Below are positions 6,469 to 12,485 of a stretch of 12,485 nucleotides of DNA, one piece after another. Below the pieces are notes generated by a model that was not told where the DNA came from, did not search any database, and was given only the letters and a program-made list of their open reading frames with translations. Position numbers and translations under genes: made by a program. Each line of letters opens with the position of its first letter. Positions within the stretch are counted from its first letter, which is position 1. Source of the DNA: Clostridiales bacterium (GTDB lineage Bacteria > Bacillota > Clostridia > Oscillospirales > Butyricicoccaceae); NCBI GenBank assembly GCA_026419635.1, contig JANZZB010000033.1, positions 1 to 12,485 of the forward strand, read 5' to 3'.

Positions 6469-7140
6469 ATGATACACATGAAAGAAATTTCAAAAACCTA
6501 TGTAATGGGCGACACCGAAATAAAAGCGCTTGACAACATTAGTTTTAACGTAGAAAAAGGAGAATTCGTCTCGATTGTTGGTCCGTCTGGCTCCGGCAAA
6601 TCCACCCTAATGAATATACTTGGCTGTCTGGACGTCCCCGACAAAGGCGAATATCTTCTCAGCGGCATTGATATTAATAATTCAACAGACAGGCAACTTG
6701 CATATATAAGAAATCATAAAATTGGTTTTGTATTTCAAAATTTTAACCTGCTTTCTAAATTAAATGCTCTTGAAAATGTGGCTATACCTTTAATGTACAG
6801 AGGTTTATCGGCAAAAAAATCCAAACAGCTTGCATACCAATATCTTGAAAAGGTTGGCTTGAGCGGTCGTGAAAAGCACACGCCCCGAGAGCTTTCCGGT
6901 GGTCAGCAGCAACGTGTTGCCATAGCAAGAGCTCTTGTTTGCGAACCGGAAATTATTCTTGCGGACGAGCCAACCGGAGCACTGGACCAAAAAACCGGGC
7001 GGGAAACGATTGATCTTCTGAAAGAACTCAATCGGAAAGGGCAGACAATTGTATTGATAACCCATGATCCGACTGTTGCCAAACAGGCTGAGCGGTGTGT
7101 CAGCATTGTCGACGGAAAGCTCTCGGATGAGCTGAGGTAA
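6469..7140 (+). CDS. ABC transporter ATP-binding protein, MacB/LolD-type
   Basis: This 223-residue ATPase matches the stand-alone subunit length of the LolD/MacB/FtsE group. All motifs are intact: Walker A GPSGSGKST (38-46), Q-loop Q90 in FQNFNLL, signature LSGGQQQR (142-149), Walker B IILADEPTG (162-170) with catalytic E167, D-loop ALD (171-173), and H-loop H199 in THD. It powers the FtsX-fold permease encoded 4 bp downstream. An AAGGAG site at 6454-6459 fixes the ATG at 6469. Met4 is a possible second start. The 39-bp gap after the adaptor contains no terminator, so all three genes should share one mRNA driven from near 5387. Confidence 0.95.
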   Translation: MIHMKEISKTYVMGDTEIKALDNISFNVEKGEFVSIVGPSGSGKSTLMNILGCLDVPDKGEYLLSGIDINNSTDRQLAYIRNHKIGFVFQNFNLLSKLNALENVAIPLMYRGLSAKKSKQLAYQYLEKVGLSGREKHTPRELSGGQQQRVAIARALVCEPEIILADEPTGALDQKTGRETIDLLKELNRKGQTIVLITHDPTVAKQAERCVSIVDGKLSDELR

Positions 7141-7144
7141 TGAA

Positions 7145-8308
7145 ATGAAATTAATAACAACAATATTGCTTGCATTAAAAAACATACGCGGAAACAAGCT
7201 CCGTTCGACGCTTACTATGCTTGGATTAATCATCGGTATCTCTTCAGTCATTGTGCTCGTTGGTATAGGTACAGGAACATCCAGCAAAGTTACTTCACAG
7301 GTTTCCTCTCTGGGCACAAACCTCTTAACTGTTTCTATTGATTCCAGTAAATCATTGAAATTAAGTGATGTGGACGGACTTTCCAATCGAACTGGCATTG
7401 AAAGTGTGGCTCCCTATACTCGTGTTAACACTACTGTCTCTAAAGGAAGTACGACAGAAGGAATGTCATCCGTCCTCGGCATAAATCAAAATTATTTTGT
7501 AGTGAGAAACTACACACTTTCTTATGGAAGAAAAATTTCTTTCATCGACGTCGACAGCAAAAGCAAAGTCTGTATTATTGGCGCTACTGTCAGTGAAGAC
7601 TTATTTGGAAACAGCGATCCAATTGGTCAAACAATCAAGATCGGTGGAGATAATTATACAGTGATCGGCGTTCTTGAATCACAGGGAAGCTCCATGGGTA
7701 TGAATGCGGACAACACGGTTTTGATACCAATTACGACTGCTAAATACATTTCCGGAAGCAGTGATGTAAATTCTCTTTATATTAAAGCTGCAAATGAAAA
7801 TTCCGTAACCCTTGCACAGTTGTCCGCTGAAAACTACCTTAGAAACACTTTGGACGCGACAAGCGATGAGGTCAGTGTATCAACGCAGCAGTCCATGCTC
7901 GAAGCCATGTCTTCCATACAAAGCGCGCTTACTTTACTTTTACTCGGTATTGCCAGTATTTCATTGATTGTCGGAGGTATCGGTGTTATGAATGTAATGC
8001 TTGTATCCGTAACCGAACGCACGAAAGAGATTGGAATCCGGAAATCGCTTGGAGCAAATCGCACAGATATTCTTATCCAATTTTTAATTGAAGCTCTTGT
8101 TCTCTGTCTTATGGGCGGAATCATCGGAATTCTTGCCGGAATCGGCATCGGAAGCGCAGTTAAAATGCTCGGGTATACCTTTGCATGTTCAATAAGCGTT
8201 GTTGCTTTAGCTTTTGGATTTGCCGTATTGATCGGTCTTGTTTTTGGAATCTTCCCGGCATACAGAGCATCCCGCTTAAATCCGATTGACGCTTTAAGGC
8301 AGGAATGA
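7145..8308 (+). CDS. ABC transporter permease, MacB/FtsX fold
   Basis: This 387-residue permease has the standard MacB layout: a short cytoplasmic N-terminus with NIRGNKLRSTLTMLG, TM1 (about 22-44), a large extracytoplasmic MacB_PCD-type domain (about 45-255), then three helices (about 261-288, 314-338 and 348-372). The cytoplasmic coupling motif ERTKEIGIRKSLGA (291-304) contacts the ATPase. The C-terminal PAYRASRLNPIDALRQE (371-387) is a family hallmark. MacB-type pumps act by mechanotransmission, pushing periplasmic or surface substrates outward rather than carrying them across the bilayer. Likely substrates here are antimicrobial peptides or other envelope-active compounds (inference from the CiaRH-like regulators). 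GAGG (7134-7137) overlaps the end of the ATPase gene, so translation is coupled. Confidence 0.94.
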   Translation: MKLITTILLALKNIRGNKLRSTLTMLGLIIGISSVIVLVGIGTGTSSKVTSQVSSLGTNLLTVSIDSSKSLKLSDVDGLSNRTGIESVAPYTRVNTTVSKGSTTEGMSSVLGINQNYFVVRNYTLSYGRKISFIDVDSKSKVCIIGATVSEDLFGNSDPIGQTIKIGGDNYTVIGVLESQGSSMGMNADNTVLIPITTAKYISGSSDVNSLYIKAANENSVTLAQLSAENYLRNTLDATSDEVSVSTQQSMLEAMSSIQSALTLLLLGIASISLIVGGIGVMNVMLVSVTERTKEIGIRKSLGANRTDILIQFLIEALVLCLMGGIIGILAGIGIGSAVKMLGYTFACSISVVALAFGFAVLIGLVFGIFPAYRASRLNPIDALRQE

Positions 8309-8376
8309 TCCCTATTTTGCATTGCAAAAATAATCTCATTTGTGTTTTTCTTAAAACTTTCCATCTCTTTAAAACA

Positions 8377-8406
8377 CAAAACCCCGCGGCTTGCCGCGGG
8401 GTTTTG
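8377..8406. terminator. bidirectional terminator between exporter operon and htpG
   Basis: A 13-bp perfect stem (8377-8389 with 8394-8406) has a CTTG loop, a CCCCGCGG core, and A4/T4 ends. It lies 68 bp after the permease stop and 25 bp beyond the htpG stop on the opposite strand. One hairpin therefore ends two convergent transcripts. Confidence 0.92.
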
Positions 8407-8431
8407 CTGAATATATCCTATTAAATTCGGT

Positions 8432-10315
8432 TTAAGACATCAAACTGCAAATCATTTCGGAAAACTCCACCGGATTGTCTACCGTAAGCCCCTCAATTAA
8501 AAGGGCTTGATTATATAAAAGCGTGGCATATTTCCCAATTTTCTCTTTGTCAGATTCATGATCCTTAAGAACCTTATATACGGGATGCGATGAGTTGATT
8601 TCAAGCACTCTATTTGCTTTGATCTTTTCATCGACCGGCATCGCGTTTAGTATCTTTTCCATTTCAAGGGAGATCTCCCCTTCCGACGTCAGACAAACCG
8701 GATGGGATTTTAGTCGTTTAGAAAGCCGGACAGCGCTAACTTTTCCTCCTAAAGAGTCTTTCAGACTATCAAGAAGACTCCTGCTTTCACTTTCAACTTT
8801 TTCAAGCTCCTTCTTTTCTTCTTCATTTTCTATATTAAGATCATTTGAGGAAACAGACTGCAATTCCTTTTCGCCGATTTTTCCGATCATGCGAAGTGCA
8901 AATTCATCAATATCGTCCGTGCAATAGAGAATTTCATATCCTTTGTCCTGAATGCGCTCGGTCTGAGGCAAAAGCGCAATTTGATCAACGCTTTGACCGC
9001 ACGCATAGTAAATATGTGTTTGCTCCTCTTTCATACGCTGGGCATACTCTGAGAAAGTGATCATCTTTTTTTCAGTGGAGGAGTAAAACATCAAAAGATC
9101 TTCTAGAAGCTCTTTATTTGCGCCATAACTCGTATATATCCCGATTTTTAGCTGGCGGCCGAAATTTTTATAAAAAGTTTCATATTTATCCCGCTCGTTC
9201 TGTAGCATTTCTTTGAGCTCAGCCTTTATTTTCTTTTCAAGCCTTCCCGCAATATTTTTCAACTGGCGGTCATGCTGCAAAAGCTCTCTGGAAATATTCA
9301 AGGACAGATCCTGTGAATCAACAATGCCTTTTACGAAACTAAAATGATCCGGCAGGAGATCGGGGCATTTTTCCATAATCAATACGCCCGAGGAATAGAG
9401 TTGCAAGCCTTTTTCGTATTCCCTGCTGTAATAATCATAAGGTGTTTTTGATGGAATAAACATCAGCGCGTTAAATGTAGAAACACCTTCCGTATTCATG
9501 TGAATCACTTTTAACGGATCTTCAAAATCAAAGAACTTGTCCTTATAAAACGTATTATAATCTTCATCACTGATTTCGCTTTTTAATCGTTTCCAGATCG
9601 GGATCATACTGTTAAGCGTTTCATTCTCGGTGTATGTTTCGTATTCTTTTTTTCCGTCAGGACCGTCTTTGGGACGGCTGGACTCGATATCCATTTTGAT
9701 CGGGTAGCGTATATAATCGGAATACTTTTTAACGAGCTCCTTTAAACGATAAGTTGTAAGAAATTCATCATAGTTTTCCTCGTCCGTATTCTCCTTAATA
9801 TACAGAATAATCTCCGTACCCGTGGTACTCTTGTCACATTCGGCAATTGTATATCCGTCAACGCCTGAGGATTCCCATCTGTAAGCTGTATCCGAACCAT
9901 AAGCCCTGCTTGTCACGGTAATCTTCTTGCTTACCATAAAAGCGGAATAAAACCCGACTCCAAATTGACCGATAATACTGATATCTTCTTTGGCTTCGTT
10001 TTCATTTTTAAATGCCATAGAACCGCTTTTTGCGATTGTTCCGAGATTCAACTCCAGTTCTTCTTTTGTCATACCGATTCCATTATCGGAAATGATAAGT
10101 GTACGGCTTTGAGGATCGGGTTTCAGATTAATAACAAACCCATCTCTCGAAACACCGATTTTTTCGTCTGTCAATGAGAGATAGTAGAGCTTATCAATTG
10201 CATCGCTCGCGTTGGAGATCAATTCCCTGAGAAAGATCTCTTTATGAGTGTAAATAGAATTGATCATTAAATCCAAAAGTCGTTTCGACTCCGCTTTGAA
10301 CTGCTTTAATGCCAT
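8432..10315 (-). CDS. htpG: molecular chaperone HtpG (Hsp90)
   Basis: This 627-residue cytosolic Hsp90 has full bacterial length. The N-terminal GHKL ATPase carries E31/N35/D38 in ELISNASDAID, D77 in DNGIGM, and the lid motif GQFGVGF (116-122). The middle domain holds the catalytic arginine R343 in SLNISRELLQ. The C-terminal dimerisation domain ends without the eukaryotic MEEVD tail. It helps refold client proteins under stress, with DnaK. The ATG at 10315 follows GGAGGA (10322-10327) at 6 nt. A perfect CIRCE operator lies 27 bp upstream of the ATG, so HrcA repression relieved by heat is expected. That arrangement differs from Bacillus subtilis, where htpG is not in the HrcA regulon. No truncation or odd residues were seen. 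Confidence 0.97.
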   Translation of the reverse strand: MALKQFKAESKRLLDLMINSIYTHKEIFLRELISNASDAIDKLYYLSLTDEKIGVSRDGFVINLKPDPQSRTLIISDNGIGMTKEELELNLGTIAKSGSMAFKNENEAKEDISIIGQFGVGFYSAFMVSKKITVTSRAYGSDTAYRWESSGVDGYTIAECDKSTTGTEIILYIKENTDEENYDEFLTTYRLKELVKKYSDYIRYPIKMDIESSRPKDGPDGKKEYETYTENETLNSMIPIWKRLKSEISDEDYNTFYKDKFFDFEDPLKVIHMNTEGVSTFNALMFIPSKTPYDYYSREYEKGLQLYSSGVLIMEKCPDLLPDHFSFVKGIVDSQDLSLNISRELLQHDRQLKNIAGRLEKKIKAELKEMLQNERDKYETFYKNFGRQLKIGIYTSYGANKELLEDLLMFYSSTEKKMITFSEYAQRMKEEQTHIYYACGQSVDQIALLPQTERIQDKGYEILYCTDDIDEFALRMIGKIGEKELQSVSSNDLNIENEEEKKELEKVESESRSLLDSLKDSLGGKVSAVRLSKRLKSHPVCLTSEGEISLEMEKILNAMPVDEKIKANRVLEINSSHPVYKVLKDHESDKEKIGKYATLLYNQALLIEGLTVDNPVEFSEMICSLMS

Positions 10316-10341
10316 CTTTTTTCCTCCATCAAGCTATGATA

Positions 10342-10368
10342 TTAGCACTCCAAAGTTTGGAGTGCTAA
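10342..10368. promoter_or_regulatory. CIRCE element (HrcA operator) of htpG
   Basis: TTAGCACTC (10342-10350), 9 bp, then GAGTGCTAA (10360-10368) is a perfect match to the CIRCE consensus. It lies between the htpG promoter and its ribosome binding site and covers the predicted transcription start (about 10366). HrcA binding would block initiation. The spacer CAAAGTTTG is itself almost fully palindromic, so the mRNA could form a longer hairpin. Confidence 0.96.
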
Positions 10369-10372
10369 CAAT

Positions 10373-10401
10373 AATATAATATGAAACTTTCATTTTTTCA
10401 A
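10373..10401 (-). promoter_or_regulatory. promoter of htpG
   Basis: On the minus strand, TTGAAA (10396-10401), a 17-bp spacer and TATATT (10373-10378) form a good sigma-A-type promoter right next to the CIRCE element. A start near 10366 falls inside the operator, the standard arrangement for HrcA-controlled genes. Confidence 0.65.
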
Positions 10402-10471
10402 GAGTTCCTAAAAAAAAGTCCTAAAATTTTCTAAATGAACTGAGCTATTCCTTTTGTTATAAGGAAATTTC

Positions 10472-10513
10472 CTTAAGGTGAGGGGAGTCGGATTCGTCTC
10501 CCCTCACCTTAAG
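10472..10513. repeat. 42-bp palindromic repeat, copy 2, over the end of the glycosyltransferase gene
   Basis: Arms 10472-10487 and 10498-10513 are perfect 16-bp inverted repeats (CTTAAGGTGAGGGGAG) around a 10-nt loop. The right arm supplies the last codons (DLR) and TGA stop of the leftward glycosyltransferase. A 20-bp part (10493-10512) is identical in reverse complement to 87-106. No T-run follows on the minus strand, so it is not a classical terminator, although the hairpin could mark the 3' end of that mRNA. It abuts another palindrome, AAGGAAATTTCCTT (10461-10474). Confidence 0.7.
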
Positions 10514-11622
10514 TCTCTTATGTATTTTAAGAAAAGGTTTGTTATTTCAGGATAAACCGTATTAAGCGAATATTGCTGAACAGATAAGCGGTTTTTTTGA
10601 CCGATCTCCGTCAGCTTTTCCCGATTTTTATAAAGATCCATAACAGCTGCTTGAAATTGGTCAATGTGATCATATTCATATAAATAGCCGTTGGCTCCAA
10701 CCGTAATTAAATCTTCATGTCCTTTTACTTTGCTTGCGACTATAGGAAGACCGGCAGCCATTCCCTCCATGATATTAAAGGGTAATCCTTCGATACGGCT
10801 GGAAGATACGCAAATATCGGAAACCTGATAATACTCCGAAATATCAGATATATATCCCGGGAAAAAAACGCGTGTTTCTAGTCCTAGACTTTTTACTAAC
10901 TCTTTGCAGTCTTCAAGTAGAGAGCCGTCACCCAATAGAAACAATCGAATATTTTCTGGCAAATCTTTCATCGCATTTATCAGCATTTTCTGGTTTTTTC
11001 TCTTTGAAAACTCCGCAGCGTAAACCAGAATAAAATTTTCTTCTCTTATTCCAAGCTTTTCTTTTGCAGCTTTATCAAGCAGTTTGCCAAATCTTCCAAA
11101 ATCGACGCCCATTCCCTTGATCTGAACGACGTCTTTTTTGGCAAGACGATGTTTAATCGCAATTTCCGTATCTTGTTTATTCATGGTGAATACAACATCC
11201 GTAACGGGTGCCATTAGTTTTTCGGCAAGAAGCATGATATTTTTTTTAATCAAGGTGGACTTGTTATCAAATAAATACCCATGAGAAGTGTTGATAACAA
11301 ATGGTTTCTTTTTCCCGGATAACATGATGGCAAGCCTTGTAAAAAAGGCCGCTAAAGCGGTATGTGTACAAATGATATCATAGTGCTCTTTTTTTATAAT
11401 ACGTGCCATTTTTCCTGTCAAAATAAAATTACGCGGAGACATCATTTTCTTCTCAAACGGTATACTCAAGACAACATCGGCGTAAGAGGTCGATTTATTC
11501 TCTCCTCCCGCCATGACCGTAACCTCCCAGCCATTTTCCTGAAAGAATTTCAAATACGGCAGATGAAAATTCTTCAAATGACTGAATGTAGACGCCGTAT
11601 ATAATACTTTTTTCAACATCAT
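10504..11622 (-). CDS. GT4-family glycosyltransferase (GT-B fold)
   Basis: This 372-residue glycosyltransferase has the usual family length. The N-terminal acceptor-side domain opens with KVLYTASTFSHLKNFHLPY and contains CTHTALAAFFTRL and NTSHGYLFD. The C-terminal donor domain shows AAEFSKRKNQ (205-214), LFLLGDGSL and the E-x7-E region EGLPFNIMEGMAAGLPIVAS, which binds the nucleotide sugar's phosphate and ribose. It resembles EpsD/CapJ-like enzymes of exopolysaccharide or capsule pathways and should be cytosolic or membrane-associated. The sugar is unknown. AAAGGA (11630-11635) lies 7 nt before the first of two tandem ATGs. It is divergent from a sugar-phosphate transferase, which supports a glycan role. 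The stop codon lies in a dispersed palindrome. Confidence 0.9.
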   Translation of the reverse strand: MMLKKVLYTASTFSHLKNFHLPYLKFFQENGWEVTVMAGGENKSTSYADVVLSIPFEKKMMSPRNFILTGKMARIIKKEHYDIICTHTALAAFFTRLAIMLSGKKKPFVINTSHGYLFDNKSTLIKKNIMLLAEKLMAPVTDVVFTMNKQDTEIAIKHRLAKKDVVQIKGMGVDFGRFGKLLDKAAKEKLGIREENFILVYAAEFSKRKNQKMLINAMKDLPENIRLFLLGDGSLLEDCKELVKSLGLETRVFFPGYISDISEYYQVSDICVSSSRIEGLPFNIMEGMAAGLPIVASKVKGHEDLITVGANGYLYEYDHIDQFQAAVMDLYKNREKLTEIGQKNRLSVQQYSLNTVYPEITNLFLKYIRDLR

Positions 11623-11650
11623 CAGGCTATCCTTTCACTTTCTTGCCCTA

Positions 11651-11918
11651 TTATAATGCTTGCTGAACAACTGGAAAATGATGCCGTAGAGCGGCTTAAA
11701 GGTCATTTTTCAGTTGTACAGATGCAAGGTTTTCGCGTCTTTTTTCGTAAAAACCTTGCATTTAGAATTTGAAACAGCGGTTTCAAATTCTAATAGGCAG
11801 TCATTCAATGTATCTGAAACGGCAAAACAAGCTCGTTTTGCCACCCATAGTTCGTAAAATGCGGACTATAGGCAAATGCGATTCGAAAATCGCATTTGTT
11901 CAGTGGACATTATTATAA
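11651..11918. repeat. candidate foldback element or structured RNA with six consecutive stem-loops
   Basis: Six hairpins run nearly end to end: 11667-11681/11703-11717 (15 pairs, one G-T, with an inner GCCG/CGGC hairpin), 11722-11733/11750-11761 (12), 11764-11775/11780-11791 (12), 11821-11828/11835-11842 (8), 11845-11855/11861-11871 (11 with one mismatch and two G-T) and 11873-11883/11888-11898 (11). The ends resemble each other in inverted orientation: TTATAAT then CTGAACAA at 11651-11670, and the reverse complement of TTGTTCAG then ATTATAA at 11896-11918. That suggests a MITE-like element or a noncoding RNA. No transposase is present and no target duplication was identified. Confidence 0.6.
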
Positions 11919-11920
11919 CA
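11912..11920 (-). promoter_or_regulatory. possible extended -10 promoter for the glycosyltransferase
   Basis: On the minus strand, TG-T-TATAAT is a consensus extended -10. No clear -35 lies upstream, which extended -10 promoters can tolerate. Transcription from here would place all six hairpins in a leader of roughly 285 nt before the glycosyltransferase ATG. The same TATAAT is part of the terminal inverted repeat, so it may instead be a feature of the element. Confidence 0.35.
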
Positions 11921-12056
11921 TAACTCTTCCATAACTTACATGAATACACATTTTTTTACTTTTATGTAGAACGTTTTTTGTGTTTATGATAAAATAATAA
12001 TAGATTTTATAAAATTTAAAGATCATTATTTGTTTCTTAAATGCAGAGGAATCACT

Positions 12057-12485
12057 ATGATAAAAGAGAACCAAAATTTTCTAAATAAATTAAATATCGC
12101 AACGGATGGTATTGTAATTTTCTTTTCGATGATGATTGCCTATTTCATTCGTTTTCAATTTATCCCGTCGCAAGAGGGATATATAGGGTTTGAATATTAT
12201 GTAAGATCCGCAGTTTATATCCTTCCTTTATTTTTGCTTTTATACAGCAGCTTTGGTTTATACGAATCCTTTAGGTCTCACAATTTTTTCAGAGAATTAA
12301 ATTTAATTATTAAAGCAAACCTCGTTGGTACCGCGATTTTAATTGTAGCCTTTTATATTCTTAAAATGATTGATATATCCCGTCTGGTTCTTACCATTTT
12401 TATTGTTATCTGCATATTGGGAATAACATGCAAGCGAATTCTGCTTCGCAGAATATTAAAAATATATCGTAAAAAAGGCTTTAAC
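12057..12485 (+). CDS. sugar-phosphate (polyprenyl) transferase, WcaJ-like, N-terminal part
   Basis: The 143 codons visible before the window ends begin MIKENQNFLNKLNIATDG. They contain four hydrophobic helices (about 14-33, 49-66, 85-103 and 107-122) with IAYFIRF and the loop motif LYSSFGLYESFR, then a basic stretch KRILLRRILKIYRKKG. This is the N-terminal membrane domain of large phosphoglycosyl transferases (WcaJ/CpsE/EpsL type), which start glycan assembly by moving a sugar phosphate from a nucleotide sugar onto undecaprenyl phosphate. The Rossmann-like middle domain and the catalytic bacterial transferase domain lie beyond the edge, so the assignment rests on the membrane domain alone. 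AGAGGA (12045-12050) lies 6 nt before the ATG. With the divergent glycosyltransferase it suggests the start of an exopolysaccharide locus. Confidence 0.75.
   Translation, partial: MIKENQNFLNKLNIATDGIVIFFSMMIAYFIRFQFIPSQEGYIGFEYYVRSAVYILPLFLLLYSSFGLYESFRSHNFFRELNLIIKANLVGTAILIVAFYILKMIDISRLVLTIFIVICILGITCKRILLRRILKIYRKKGFN

Larger units (their letters stand above)
11623..12056. other. structured intergenic region between glycosyltransferase and sugar transferase
   Basis: This 434-bp divergent gap has no convincing ORF. Its left two thirds hold the six-hairpin array. The right third (about 11919-12056) is AT-rich and should carry the promoter of the rightward gene. An extended -10-like TGATAAAAT at 11987-11995 is the best candidate, but no good -35 accompanies it. 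An extended -10 (TGTTATAAT) on the minus strand at 11912-11920 could serve the glycosyltransferase. Confidence 0.6.

Noticed and set aside
10461..10474. 14-bp palindrome AAGGAAATTTCCTT as an operator or terminator
   Set aside because: It is short and AT-rich, has no loop or T-run, and lies outside the htpG promoter and CIRCE. No protein can be assigned to it.
11667..11898. CRISPR array or tandem repeats
   Set aside because: The hairpins differ from each other in sequence and length, with no constant repeat and no spacers. They share structure, not sequence.
11868..11909. Minus-strand 14-codon ORF (MSTEQMRFSNRICL) inside the hairpin region
   Set aside because: It is made of the hairpin arms, has no clear ribosome binding site, and starts almost at the possible promoter.

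Overview
The window looks like chromosome from a Gram-positive, low-to-moderate GC member of the Clostridia, perhaps an Oscillospirales relative (inference only). The support is AT-rich intergenic DNA, strong AGGAG-type ribosome binding sites, a perfect CIRCE operator, a CiaRH-like two-component system, and an efflux adaptor of the short Gram-positive type. There are ten substantial genes, the last cut by the window edge, plus one candidate leader peptide. No rRNA, tRNA, transposase or CRISPR array was seen.

Left part (1-3079): a leftward operon encodes a TrmB-family regulator, a TauE/SafE-family membrane permease, and an ornithine cyclodeaminase/mu-crystallin-family enzyme, and ends at a strong bidirectional hairpin terminator. 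Its promoter (TTGACA-17 bp-TATAGT on the minus strand) overlaps a palindromic operator candidate. The leader carries a 16-codon ORF with a better Shine-Dalgarno than the regulator itself. The layout suggests a self-regulated unit that senses, transports and reduces or deaminates one unknown, probably amino-acid-like, metabolite.

Centre (3080-8410): a rightward block encodes a CiaR-like response regulator, a HAMP-less CiaH-like histidine kinase, then a MacAB-like export system (membrane-fusion adaptor, ABC ATPase, FtsX-fold permease). Upstream of the adaptor, three TTTAAG-like repeats spaced exactly 11 bp apart sit 10 bp from a -10 box. That is the geometry of PhoB/OmpR-family activation and resembles the CiaR box, so the regulator pair probably drives the exporter, most likely for a peptide or envelope-stress compound. 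A GC-rich bidirectional terminator separates this block from the convergent htpG.

Right part (8432-12485): htpG (Hsp90) runs leftward under a perfect CIRCE element, so HrcA control is expected. Upstream lies a leftward GT4 glycosyltransferase whose stop codon lies inside a 42-bp palindrome. A 20-bp part of that palindrome recurs near the left end of the window. Then comes a 434-bp intergenic region in which about 230 bp form six successive stem-loops, flanked by imperfect inverted repeats. This is the strongest unexplained structure in the window. Finally a rightward gene, truncated by the window end, encodes the membrane domain of a WcaJ-like sugar-phosphate transferase, so the window probably ends at the start of an exopolysaccharide or glycan locus.
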